Below the pieces are notes generated by a model. It was given only the letters and a program-made list of their open reading frames with translations, was not told the origin of the DNA and did not search any database. Shown here one piece after another: positions 26,185-35,161 of a DNA stretch of 64,000 nt (position 1 is the stretch's first letter; the number at the start of each line of letters is the position of its first letter). The stretch is from Saprospiraceae bacterium (GTDB lineage Bacteria > Bacteroidota > Bacteroidia > Chitinophagales > Saprospiraceae): positions 85,361 through 149,360 of the forward strand of contig JAGQWX010000006.1 in assembly GCA_020436935.1 (NCBI GenBank), written 5' to 3'. Made by a program: the position numbers and the translations under genes.

Positions 26185-27894
26185 TTATAAGTTTTGTTTG
26201 TTCAACTCTTCAATGGCAAAATTGGCAGCCCTGGCTGTCAATGCCATGAAGTTCAATGTAGGGTTTTGTGTTCCGGTAGATGTCATACAAGCTCCATCCG
26301 TTACGAACACATTTTTGGCAAGGTGCATTTGGTTCCACGCATTCAACAGACTTGTCTTTGGATCCTTGCCCATGCGCACACCACCCATTTCGTGTATGTC
26401 CGATCCTGGAGGAGATGCTGTATCCCGCGCATCAATATCAATAAAACCGGCTTTTTCAAACATCTCTGTACATTGTTCTACATAGTCTTTGGCCATTTTT
26501 ACGTCATTATCGGTCCATTCACATGAAATCACCAACTGAGGAATTCCGTACTTGTCCTCGAGACTTTCGTGCAATCGGACGTGGTTTGAAGGCACAGGAA
26601 CACATTCGCCCATCATCCAGGTGGACAGCTGCCAGTAATCATTATCAACAGGATAAAGCAGGCTGCGAGTAAGATCTAAACCTAGTCCATCCGTATCAGA
26701 ATGATCTCCTCGGCCACCTGCAACACCGATGGCATATCCTCTGAGAAAGTCAGTTTCCTGCTTATAGAGGTTTCTAAATCGCGGCATATAGGAGTTCGTT
26801 GGAGTCCTTCCTGAAGTCTTTTTATCCAGTAGCCCTTCGTATTTTGCATTGGCTTTTCCTCTGTAGTTGTGCCACGAAATAGAGGTGCCCAGAAGTTCAT
26901 TGTCATTGCCAAGCCCATTGGGAAACCTTTTTGATTTCGAGTTTAGTAAAATCAAATTGCTGTTCAGCGTAGAGGCATTCAGAAAGATAACTTTTGCATA
27001 AAACTCAAACATCTCAAAGTGCTCAGGGTCAATAACCCGAACGCCTGTCACTTTTTCTTTTTTATCATCATAAATGAGGGAATGCACCACACTATTGGGC
27101 CTCAAGGTCATATTACCGGTCTTGGCAGCCCAAGGTAGGGTGCTGGAATTGCTGCTGAAATATCCACCATATACACACCCTCTGTTGCACATGGTCTGGT
27201 TTTGACATTTGGTGCGTCCCTGTTGGATATGAATCTCCTGTGGATCGGTCAGATGCGCACATCTGGCGCTGATGAGCTGCCTTGAGTCTCCATAATTTTT
27301 GGCTAAAGATTCTTTGAAGAATTTCTCCAGGCAACTTACATCAAAGGCAGGCTGTACGATGCTGTCTGGTAAGTGGGGTAGGCCATCGGCATCACCGGCA
27401 ATGCCAATGAATTTCTCAACATGGTCATACCACGGCGCTATGTCTTTGTAGCGGATGGGCCAATCGACGGCAAACCCATCTCTTACCGGGCCTTCAAAGT
27501 CAAGGTCACTCCATCTTTGTGTTTGTCTCGCCCACAACAATGACTTACCTCCAACGTGATAACCCCGAAACCACCTAAAAGGTTTTTCGTAGACAACAGG
27601 TTGTTCGTCGTCCTTCAATGAAAAATTGATATTGGTTTCATTGACAAATCTTCCTGCACCATAGCCCATTCTTTTCTCAGGTGGTAAGGTTCCCCTGAAT
27701 TCAAATTGCCACGGAGCTTTTGAAGCAGCAGGGTAATCCTTGATGTGTTTTACATCCTTCCCTCTCTCCAGTACCAGAGTGCTTAAGCCCTTTTCACAAA
27801 ATTCTTTGGCAGCCCAGCCACCACTTGCACCTGAACCTACCACTATGACATCGTAGGTGTTTTGCTGATTTACTTTTATATTTAGATTGGCCAT
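26185..27894 (-). CDS. GMC family FAD-dependent oxidoreductase
   Basis: A 569-residue flavoenzyme. The dinucleotide-binding motif is at the start (VIVVGSGASGGWAAKEF, about residues 15-31), and the C-terminal GMC motifs are intact (GGVRMGKDPKTSLLN and NVFVTDGACMTSTGTQNP, with the FAD-contacting Asp). A cysteine-bearing segment (QTMCNRGCVYGGY) occurs in the middle, as in related sugar dehydrogenases. No signal peptide is visible; it could be carried out with its small subunit, which has a twin-arginine signal. It would oxidise a sugar or sugar alcohol, possibly at C3 of a glycoside. It is 12 bases after the small-subunit gene. Confidence 0.9.
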   Translation of the reverse strand: MANLNIKVNQQNTYDVIVVGSGASGGWAAKEFCEKGLSTLVLERGKDVKHIKDYPAASKAPWQFEFRGTLPPEKRMGYGAGRFVNETNINFSLKDDEQPVVYEKPFRWFRGYHVGGKSLLWARQTQRWSDLDFEGPVRDGFAVDWPIRYKDIAPWYDHVEKFIGIAGDADGLPHLPDSIVQPAFDVSCLEKFFKESLAKNYGDSRQLISARCAHLTDPQEIHIQQGRTKCQNQTMCNRGCVYGGYFSSNSSTLPWAAKTGNMTLRPNSVVHSLIYDDKKEKVTGVRVIDPEHFEMFEFYAKVIFLNASTLNSNLILLNSKSKRFPNGLGNDNELLGTSISWHNYRGKANAKYEGLLDKKTSGRTPTNSYMPRFRNLYKQETDFLRGYAIGVAGGRGDHSDTDGLGLDLTRSLLYPVDNDYWQLSTWMMGECVPVPSNHVRLHESLEDKYGIPQLVISCEWTDNDVKMAKDYVEQCTEMFEKAGFIDIDARDTASPPGSDIHEMGGVRMGKDPKTSLLNAWNQMHLAKNVFVTDGACMTSTGTQNPTLNFMALTARAANFAIEELNKQNL

Positions 27895-27906
27895 TTTCTT
27901 TATTTT

Positions 27907-28392
27907 TTATGCATCCACACAGCCATGATAATGTCCGGGAGCAACTTCGTATTTTAAATATTTGGTCATAACAAGTTCACAAGTCGTGAATCCTCTGATG
28001 GTCTCAGATTTGAAAAGATTAAAGAATCTCTTGTCTGTTGGATCTTCACTTTTACCCATATTTTGGAATTTTTCAAGCAAAGCGTTTTTAGCAGAGTCGC
28101 CGGTTGATAAACTGTTGAGCTTTGATTTGAACACTTCCTGTACATCTGCTTCATAACAATTGGATACCAAAGCGATGATGTACTTATCAGTACCTGTTGA
28201 TATGCCGCCTACGCCTTCATGCGCCGGCAATATCAGGTTGACCAATTCTGTGATCAAAGCTTCTTGCTTTGAATCAAAAATAGATTTTTTTGTTGCAAGT
28301 GTTCTTGAGCTCCAATTCACTGCCCAAGAAGGAAGCGGGGTAAGCGCCAAACCAGACAATGACAATAGTTGAAGGGCCTTTCTTCTTTCCAT
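27907..28392 (-). CDS. Gluconate 2-dehydrogenase subunit 3-like small subunit
   Basis: A 161-residue protein that begins MERRKALQLLSLSGLALTPL, a twin-arginine-type signal, so it is probably exported folded. The mature part matches the gluconate 2-dehydrogenase gamma subunit family: a helical domain with ITELVNLILPAHEG and the late FTTCELVMTKYLKYE. These small proteins escort or stabilise a GMC flavoprotein, encoded here 12 bases downstream. It is the first gene of the operon. The 283-base region upstream has no perfect -7 element on the minus strand. Confidence 0.88.
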   Translation of the reverse strand: MERRKALQLLSLSGLALTPLPSWAVNWSSRTLATKKSIFDSKQEALITELVNLILPAHEGVGGISTGTDKYIIALVSNCYEADVQEVFKSKLNSLSTGDSAKNALLEKFQNMGKSEDPTDKRFFNLFKSETIRGFTTCELVMTKYLKYEVAPGHYHGCVDA

Positions 28393-28661
28393 GATAAAAA
28401 TGTGACTTTTAAATAATCTTTTTAAGGCTCAGCGGTGGTTCCGTAAAATTATAAAAATGTTGTATTAATACACGACAATATTTGATTTTTCAATTAAAGT
28501 TCGGGAGATCTGTGGTCGATGTCTGTACCGCCGTACTTGTGTCCCAATTTTGCTTTTTGAGGACTAGTCTTCTAGTTGAAAGCTGATAATACAGCTTATA
28601 AATTCATCAGGTGTGATAAAATGAGTCCATATCATCGTGTCACAAATACACTAACTCTTTT

Positions 28662-28669
28662 TATATTTG
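28662..28669 (+). promoter_or_regulatory. -7 promoter element at the very start of the maltose operon
   Basis: TATATTTG matches TAnnTTTG exactly and ends six bases before the ATG at 28676. Transcription should begin at or within a few bases of the start codon, giving a leaderless or nearly leaderless mRNA. No TTTG lies at the normal -33 spacing, so an activator may be needed. Confidence 0.55.
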
Positions 28670-28675
28670 CTGCTT

Positions 28676-29350
28676 ATGAAGAAAATGGATATAAAAGGGG
28701 TAATATTTGACCTGGATGGTGTGCTCGTAGATACGGCAAGATTCCATTACCTCGCCTGGCGTAAACTCGCCAATCAATTGGGTTTTGACTTTTCTGAAAT
28801 AGAAAATGAAGCTTTGAAAGGAGTCAGCAGAAAAGCTTCGCTGGAGTACTTATTGAAACTAGGCGGTCTGGAGAAGAACGATGAGGAAAAATCAGAGCTC
28901 GCTTCATTGAAAAATGATTGGTACATCTCACTTATTTCTAATCTTGATGAAAGTGTTTTGTTGCCTGGAGTAATGCCTTTGATCAAGGCTTTGAAAGAGG
29001 AGGGGTTTGCACTTGCTCTTGGAAGCGCCAGTAAAAATGCCATGCCTGTTTTGGAATCAACCGGGCTCATCCATTATCTGGATTATATAGCAGATGGCAA
29101 CAGCACGGAAAAATCAAAACCCGATCCGGAAGTTTTTTATATAGCCGCAAGAGGAATTGGTCTCAGCCCCGGCGAATGTTTGGTGGTGGAAGACTCTGAA
29201 AAGGGTATTGCCGCAGCTGTGGAGGGTGGTTTTCATTCATTGGGCATCGGAGACCAGGAAGTTTTAGGAGAAGCTGATTTTGTTTTGGCGAGCCTTGAAA
29301 ACATTACAGTTTCAGAATTGATGGAGAAATTTACTGTTAACAACATTTAG
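28676..29350 (+). CDS. pgmB: Beta-phosphoglucomutase (HAD superfamily)
   Basis: A 224-residue HAD hydrolase-fold mutase. The DxD motif is Asp12-Leu-Asp14 in VIFDLDGVLVD, where Asp12 is the phosphorylated nucleophile and Asp14 the general acid/base. The cap domain carries RKASLEYLLKLGG, with the Lys/Arg segment expected for phosphoglucomutases. LALGSASKNA gives the second HAD motif, and KPDPEVF with VVEDSEKGIAAA gives the third and fourth. It converts beta-glucose 1-phosphate, the product of the next gene, into glucose 6-phosphate. I chose the ATG at 28676 over an in-frame TTG at 28667 that overlaps the promoter element. Confidence 0.93.
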   Translation: MKKMDIKGVIFDLDGVLVDTARFHYLAWRKLANQLGFDFSEIENEALKGVSRKASLEYLLKLGGLEKNDEEKSELASLKNDWYISLISNLDESVLLPGVMPLIKALKEEGFALALGSASKNAMPVLESTGLIHYLDYIADGNSTEKSKPDPEVFYIAARGIGLSPGECLVVEDSEKGIAAAVEGGFHSLGIGDQEVLGEADFVLASLENITVSELMEKFTVNNI

Positions 29351-29365
29351 AAACATTCTTGCTTT

Positions 29366-31699
29366 ATGAAGCATTACATAAAAGAACATGCCTGGATCAT
29401 TGAAGAAACAGATTTCGACGATCAGGTCAATGAAATATCAGAAAGCATCTTTTCCATTGGAAACGGAAAAATGGGACTTCGGGCTAATTTTGAAGAATCT
29501 TACAGTGGGAAAAGTTTGGAAGGGCATTATGTTGGAGGAGTTTACTATCCTGATAAGACCAGAGTGGGGTGGTGGAAAAATGGATACCCCGAGTACTTTG
29601 CCAAGGTGATCAATGCTCCAAAGTGGATTGGACTTGACATCAAAATAGACGGTAAGCCCCTTGACCTCTATTTGGCTAAGGAAATAATGGAATTCAGAAG
29701 AGTGTTGGATATGCGTTCTGGGTTGCTTTTAAGGTCCTTTAAAATAAAAATGGATGAAAATCTGACAGTCCAGGTAGTTGCGGAACGATTTGTAAGCATG
29801 GCGGATGGTGAGTTGGGAGCGCTGAAATACACCCTTTCGAGCAATATGCCGGCAAGGCTTGATTTGAGTTCATATTTGACAACAGATGTTGCCAACAGAG
29901 ATTCCAACTATGATGAAAAATTTTGGATTCCAGGACAAAATTATGCATCTCCATCATTAACGTATGTAGAGGCAACCACCAAAAAAACGAATTACAAACT
30001 TGGTGTTGCAGCAACAACAAAGGTCATTTCTGAAGGCCAGGAAGTCGTGTGCGAACAGCATGGCCAGGACGAATTCACCGCATCTCAGAAATATACCATG
30101 ACCTTGACACAAGATCCCGTTGTCATCACAAAGGTCGCAGCTGTTGTTTCTTCATTTGATCATGGACAGGCTGACTTAAAACACCTTTCACAAAAGAAGC
30201 TTACAGAAGTTTCGGGAAAAAGTTTTGAAGATCTAAAAAAGGACCACTCTGAAGTCTGGGAACACCTCTGGAATGACTGTGACATAGAAATCGAAGGCGA
30301 CATTGCTGCACAGCAGGGCATTCGTTTTAATATTTTTCATTTATTACAAACCTACACTGGAAAAGATGCCCGTCTCAATATTGGACCAAAGGGCTTTACC
30401 GGCGAAAAATACGGCGGAGTGACCTACTGGGACACAGAGGCATATTGTATCCCGTTTTACCTGTTTACCGCAGGTGAAGAAGTTGCCAGGAATCTGCTGG
30501 TGTATAGATACAATCACCTGGAGAAAGCCATTGAAAATGCGGCGAAGATTGGTTTTAAGAATGGTGCAGCTTTGTATCCAATGGTGACCATGAATGGCGA
30601 AGAATGCCACAATGAATGGGAGATCACATTCGAAGAAATACACAGAAACGGAGCCATCGCCTATGCCATTTATGATTATATCAGAGTTACCGGTGATAAA
30701 ATGTATCTCGTTTCACACGGTCTTGAAGTACTGATTGCAATATCCAGATTCTGGGCGCAAAGAGTCAATTGGTCGGCAGCAAAAAATGCCTATGTCATGC
30801 TTGGTGTGACCGGTCCCAATGAATATGAGAACAATGTAAACAACAACTGGTATACCAATTATATTGCAAAATGGTGTTTGAAGTATACCTCATCCATGAT
30901 TAAGGAGGTCTCAAGGGATCACAAAAGTACATGGAATTCGATCAGTACTAAGCTCGGATTTCAGGCTGAAGAAATAGAACATTGGCACGAAATCATCAAT
31001 AAAATATACCTGCCTTACGACGAAGAAAAACAAGTGTTTTTGCAGCAGGATGGCTTCCTCGACAAAGACCTGGCACCGGCGTCGGCGATTCCGGTACAAG
31101 AAAGACCCATCAATCAGCATTGGTCCTGGGACAGAATCCTGAGGTCGTGCTATATCAAGCAAGCAGACGTTTTGCAAGGGCTGCACTTTTTTGAAAATCA
31201 TTTTGACGATGAGACCGTCGCAAGAAATTTTGATTTTTACGAACCCATGACAGTCCATGAATCATCGCTCAGCCCATGTGTACACGTCATTCTTGCTTCC
31301 AGGATAGGGCGTTTGGGAAAAGCTTATGAATTGTACCAACGAACGGCAAGACTGGATTTGAATGATTACAACAATGATACAGAAGATGGTTTGCACATTA
31401 CCAGTATGGCTGGAACGTGGATGTCAATCGTCAAAGGATTTGGCGGACTAAAAGTAGTGGACGGTCAACTGCATATCCAACCGGCCCTTCCTGAAAACTG
31501 GAAGTCATATTCCTTTAAGGTAAAGTTTAGAAACAACGTTGTCGCTGTGAAGGTGAGTCCTGAAGAGGTAGAAATTTCAAATCTTAAGGGAAATAATTTA
31601 GATATATGGCTCAATAATCATAAGTTTGAAGTTCCTCAGGAATCGACAATAGTTAGCGCAGTGTCGCAATTTTCCAACATCAAATCGTCAGCTTCATGA
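29366..31699 (+). CDS. Glycoside hydrolase family 65 phosphorylase, probably maltose phosphorylase
   Basis: A 777-residue GH65 enzyme of normal length. The general acid is Glu486 in GVTGPNEYENNVNNNWYTN, and the preceding YPMVTMNGEECHNEWEITFEEIH segment is the usual sugar-binding stretch. The N-terminal beta-sandwich and C-terminal domain are present. GH65 members split maltose, trehalose or kojibiose with phosphate to glucose and beta-glucose 1-phosphate. Maltose is favoured because a GH13 enzyme and beta-phosphoglucomutase share the operon; trehalose or kojibiose specificity cannot be excluded. No signal peptide, so it is cytoplasmic. Its stop overlaps the next start (ATGA). Confidence 0.92.
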   Translation: MKHYIKEHAWIIEETDFDDQVNEISESIFSIGNGKMGLRANFEESYSGKSLEGHYVGGVYYPDKTRVGWWKNGYPEYFAKVINAPKWIGLDIKIDGKPLDLYLAKEIMEFRRVLDMRSGLLLRSFKIKMDENLTVQVVAERFVSMADGELGALKYTLSSNMPARLDLSSYLTTDVANRDSNYDEKFWIPGQNYASPSLTYVEATTKKTNYKLGVAATTKVISEGQEVVCEQHGQDEFTASQKYTMTLTQDPVVITKVAAVVSSFDHGQADLKHLSQKKLTEVSGKSFEDLKKDHSEVWEHLWNDCDIEIEGDIAAQQGIRFNIFHLLQTYTGKDARLNIGPKGFTGEKYGGVTYWDTEAYCIPFYLFTAGEEVARNLLVYRYNHLEKAIENAAKIGFKNGAALYPMVTMNGEECHNEWEITFEEIHRNGAIAYAIYDYIRVTGDKMYLVSHGLEVLIAISRFWAQRVNWSAAKNAYVMLGVTGPNEYENNVNNNWYTNYIAKWCLKYTSSMIKEVSRDHKSTWNSISTKLGFQAEEIEHWHEIINKIYLPYDEEKQVFLQQDGFLDKDLAPASAIPVQERPINQHWSWDRILRSCYIKQADVLQGLHFFENHFDDETVARNFDFYEPMTVHESSLSPCVHVILASRIGRLGKAYELYQRTARLDLNDYNNDTEDGLHITSMAGTWMSIVKGFGGLKVVDGQLHIQPALPENWKSYSFKVKFRNNVVAVKVSPEEVEISNLKGNNLDIWLNNHKFEVPQESTIVSAVSQFSNIKSSAS

Positions 31700-33081
31700 A
31701 ACCGGGTAAAGTACTTTTATTTTTATCCCTAATTTTACTTTTGGCTTGTAAAAACGAAAAGGATATGACCAACGATATGGAGCAGGACACAAATACATTT
31801 TCACTGCCTGAATGGGCAAAAAACGCGGTGATTTACGAAGTAAACATCAGACAGTACACACCTGAAGGAACCATCAATGCATTTTCAGACCATTTGCCGA
31901 GACTTAAGGAAATGGGGGTTGATATTTTATGGATCATGCCGGTTTTTCCAATTTCAACGACGAGGAAAAAAGGAGAATTGGGCAGCTACTATGCAGTATC
32001 CGATTTTACTGAAATCAATCCTGCCTTTGGGACTAAAGAAGACTTTATCAATCTGATAGACAAGATACATGCCTATGACATGAAAATCATCATGGACTGG
32101 GTGCCGAATCATACCGGATGGGACCATACGTGGATATCCGAACATCCTGATTTCTACAAAAAAGACAGCAGCGGGAACATCACCGACCCCATAGATGATC
32201 AAGGAAATTCATTTGGATGGGAAGACGTTGCTGCTCTTGATTACAGCAATCCTAAAATGAGAGATGCGATCATTGCTGACCTGGTCCATTGGGTAAAAGA
32301 TCACAATGTCGATGGATATAGAATGGATATAGCTTTCGGTCCTCCTCATGACTTTTGGACACAGTTTGCCGATACCATCACTAAAGTTAAAAAGGACATT
32401 TTCCTATTGGCAGAAGCAGAAGATCCCTGGTTGCTCAACGAGAATACTTTCCATGCAATGTATGGTTGGAGCTTTCATCACCTGATGAACCACATTGCCA
32501 AAAGAGAGAAAAAAGCCTATGATATTCAAATATGGAGGGATAGTACACTCTCACAAGTTGTCAAGGGCAATTATATGCATTTTACATCCAATCATGATGA
32601 AAATTCCTGGAATGGAACAGAATTCGAGCGTATGGGTGATTTGCATAAAACCTTTGCCATTTTGGTCCACACCTTTGATGGAATACCTTTGATTTATTCA
32701 GGCCAGGAAGAACCTCTTATGAAAAGACTTGAGTTTTTCCAAAAGGATGATATTGGATTTTCAAAATACGAGTATGCAGACTTTTATTTAAAACTCAATA
32801 AGCTGAAACATGAAAATGAGGCACTTTGGAATATGCCTTACGGTGGTGAGTTGATCAGGATTGGGGATGCTGAGGACATCTATGCATTTAAGAGAGAGAA
32901 GAATGGGAATAAAGTGGTAGTAATGCTCAACTTTACCAATCAGCCCAGGTTTGTAACCTTGCTTGAAGATGTCAATGGTGTTCAGGATATTTATACAAGA
33001 AATCTTTTGGACTTTAAAAAAGGAGAAAGAGTAAGGCTTGAACCCGGCGCACCCATCGTTGCCACCAATAATTACAAATAA
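31696..33081 (+). CDS. Alpha-amylase family (GH13) lipoprotein
   Basis: A 461-residue envelope-anchored GH13 enzyme. A lipoprotein signal ends at Cys18 (LLLAC). All three catalytic acids are in place: nucleophile Asp211 in GYRMDIAF, acid/base Glu240 in LLAEAEDP, and transition-state stabiliser Asp301 in SNHDEN. The first conserved region is DWVPNHTG. It would cut starch oligosaccharides or cyclodextrin-like alpha-glucans to maltose at the cell surface or periplasm, feeding the phosphorylase. It overlaps the phosphorylase gene by four bases and precedes the MFS carrier by about 70 bases. Confidence 0.93.
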   Translation: MKPGKVLLFLSLILLLACKNEKDMTNDMEQDTNTFSLPEWAKNAVIYEVNIRQYTPEGTINAFSDHLPRLKEMGVDILWIMPVFPISTTRKKGELGSYYAVSDFTEINPAFGTKEDFINLIDKIHAYDMKIIMDWVPNHTGWDHTWISEHPDFYKKDSSGNITDPIDDQGNSFGWEDVAALDYSNPKMRDAIIADLVHWVKDHNVDGYRMDIAFGPPHDFWTQFADTITKVKKDIFLLAEAEDPWLLNENTFHAMYGWSFHHLMNHIAKREKKAYDIQIWRDSTLSQVVKGNYMHFTSNHDENSWNGTEFERMGDLHKTFAILVHTFDGIPLIYSGQEEPLMKRLEFFQKDDIGFSKYEYADFYLKLNKLKHENEALWNMPYGGELIRIGDAEDIYAFKREKNGNKVVVMLNFTNQPRFVTLLEDVNGVQDIYTRNLLDFKKGERVRLEPGAPIVATNNYK

Positions 33082-33152
33082 ACATTAGCAAAAGAAGGGC
33101 ATCAAAAGCCACATGTGGTGCTCTGTGATATAACATTCAAATCGTTAATACA

Positions 33153-34487
33153 ATGAGTAAACCTAGGCTCAGTACCGCTGAGATTTGGAACATGAGTGTC
33201 GGATTTCTTGGCATTCAAATGGGATTTGCGTTACAGAATGGCAACGCATCGAGGATACTACAAACTTTTGGTGCAGACGTTCATGAACTCTCATGGTTCT
33301 GGATAGTTGCCCCATTGACGGGTATGATCATTCAACCCATTATTGGGCATTACAGCGATAAGACGTGGACAAAACTTGGAAGACGAAGGCCTTTCTTTTT
33401 AGCCGGAGCTATTGTTGCATGTTTGGGATTATTGTTCATGCCCAATGCAGCCTCATTCACGAAATACCTTCCATCTCTATGGGTTGGGGCAGGAATGCTG
33501 ATGATCATGGATGCATCTTTTAATGTGTCAATGGAACCCTTTAGGGCGCTGGTTGGAGATAAATTGCCAAGTGATCAGAGGACAGCAGGCTTTAGTGTTC
33601 AAACCATCCTCATTGGAATTGGCGCAGTAATAGGATCGTGGTTGCCGTATTTTTTGGGCGAATGGTTTGGGGTTGAAACAGAAGCAGCCGAGGGAGTTGT
33701 ACCCAAAAACGTAATCTATTCATTCAGTTTTGGTGCTTTGGTTTTGATCTCTTCGATATTGTGGACGATATTCACCACTAAAGAATACAGCCCTGATGAG
33801 GTAAAGACCTTTGGTGAGGAAGAGTCTGAACACGGCGGTGGTTTTTTCCAAAATCTGGTCGTAAGTCTAAAAGATATGCCTAAGACAATGAAGCAATTGG
33901 GGTGGGTTCAGTTCTTTTCTTGGTTTGGACTTTTTGGCATGTGGGTATTTACAACACCTGCAATTGCAACACACATCTATGGTCTTGAAAACAACGACAC
34001 ATCTTCTCCAGCCTTTCAGGAGGCGGGCAACTGGGTTGGAATTATATTTGGAGTTTATAATGGAGTCTCCGCTTTATATGCCTTTCTTCTTCCTGCCATC
34101 GCAAGGAAACTTGGCAGAAAAAAAACACACATGGTTTCACTGGTACTTGGGGGACTTGGCTTGATTTCAATGTATTTCTTTACGACGCCCAATGCACTTC
34201 TCATTTCTATGGTGGGTGTTGGGTTTGCATGGGCAAGCATTCTGGCCATGCCTTATGCAATTCTTGCAGGATCTATACCTGCGAGAAAAATGGGTATTTA
34301 TATGGGCATTTTCAACCTTTTTATTACCATTCCTCAGATCACCAATGCGATCTTTGGAGGTCCCATTATTCACTACCTTTTTGGAGACAGGGCCATTTAC
34401 GCACTCGTGCTTTCGGGAGTATGTTTTTTCATTGCAGCCGCAGCCACAGCTCTTGTGGATGATGTAGATGAGGTGGTTGTCAAATGA
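33153..34487 (+). CDS. MFS sugar transporter, probably maltose importer
   Basis: A 444-residue carrier with about 12 membrane segments. It resembles the SLC45/GPH-like sugar symporters: IQMGFALQNGNASRILQTFG at the start, and the loop motif GHYSDKTWTKLGRRRPFF between segments two and three. Its place as last gene of the maltose cluster suggests proton-coupled uptake of maltose across the inner membrane. A perfect 10-base palindrome (CCACATGTGG, 33109-33118) lies just upstream. The gene ends nine bases before the convergent YrdC-like gene. Confidence 0.88.
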   Translation: MSKPRLSTAEIWNMSVGFLGIQMGFALQNGNASRILQTFGADVHELSWFWIVAPLTGMIIQPIIGHYSDKTWTKLGRRRPFFLAGAIVACLGLLFMPNAASFTKYLPSLWVGAGMLMIMDASFNVSMEPFRALVGDKLPSDQRTAGFSVQTILIGIGAVIGSWLPYFLGEWFGVETEAAEGVVPKNVIYSFSFGALVLISSILWTIFTTKEYSPDEVKTFGEEESEHGGGFFQNLVVSLKDMPKTMKQLGWVQFFSWFGLFGMWVFTTPAIATHIYGLENNDTSSPAFQEAGNWVGIIFGVYNGVSALYAFLLPAIARKLGRKKTHMVSLVLGGLGLISMYFFTTPNALLISMVGVGFAWASILAMPYAILAGSIPARKMGIYMGIFNLFITIPQITNAIFGGPIIHYLFGDRAIYALVLSGVCFFIAAAATALVDDVDEVVVK

Positions 34488-34496
34488 AATGATGCG

Positions 34497-35075
34497 CTAT
34501 GATGCAATGCTATCCTCGCCATCCATCACTAGCATACCGTTGTAATCGTATTTTATAGAAACCATTTCGGTGGCAATAGTTTCGTTCCTGCGATGTTTGC
34601 AGATATAGTCGGCATTATCTTTTAGTACAGAAGGCAATTCTGCATAAGATTTTGTAAGCATTTCATCTGTTATCGATGCGTTTACCAGCACAAGCGGTTC
34701 TCCTAGAAGTTCGATTACCTTTCGCAGAAATTCATCTTTGGAAAGTGATAAATTTATTTCTTGAGTTGAATTGTCAATCAAATGTTGAGGCACATTTTTA
34801 TGGTTTGACTCAACGATATTGATTGGCCTCTCATAAAAACAAAGCAGCGTTTCGATTCTGGGGTGCAAAAGAGGTGCATATTTTTTTAGCATCCGTATGG
34901 AATCTGTGCACAAGAAAAATTCTGGATGAATATTGACGATAGATCTGATCTTTCGATAACCAAATTCGCTCTTACTGCTGCAAGCCATGGACCAGGATGT
35001 ATCACCAGGTATCAATATAACTCCATGGTTTTCAAGCACGTTGATAATTTCAATGATTTTGTCTTCAAATAGCAT
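34497..35075 (-). CDS. Divergent Sua5/YciO/YrdC-like protein
   Basis: A 192-residue protein with the YrdC order but altered motifs. The usual PTDTVYGL-type segment reads IPGDTSWSMACS, the KxR motif is kept (Lys-Ile-Arg in YRKIRSIV), and the late TSAN-type segment reads VLVNASITDE. The canonical protein makes threonylcarbamoyl-adenylate for tRNA t6A. Changes in the nucleotide- and threonine-binding signatures suggest a paralogue with altered or lost activity, so I do not call it tsaC. It stands alone, with 86 bases separating it from the S41 protease gene. Being cytoplasmic, it has no signal. Confidence 0.7.
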   Translation of the reverse strand: MLFEDKIIEIINVLENHGVILIPGDTSWSMACSSKSEFGYRKIRSIVNIHPEFFLCTDSIRMLKKYAPLLHPRIETLLCFYERPINIVESNHKNVPQHLIDNSTQEINLSLSKDEFLRKVIELLGEPLVLVNASITDEMLTKSYAELPSVLKDNADYICKHRRNETIATEMVSIKYDYNGMLVMDGEDSIAS

Positions 35076-35161
35076 ATTTCTCTTTGGAAGTTCAGGTTTG
35101 CTATCTAACGACGTATGGCAATGCCATCTTATATGAAATCAAAAAAAATAAAGTATAAAAA

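Noticed and set aside
33109..33118. Palindrome CCACATGTGG before the MFS gene as a regulator site
   Set aside because: Perfect but short; there is no regulator gene nearby and no promoter element next to it.
34497..35075. Calling the YrdC-like protein tsaC
   Set aside because: Two of the three signature motifs are changed, so the canonical activity is not supported.
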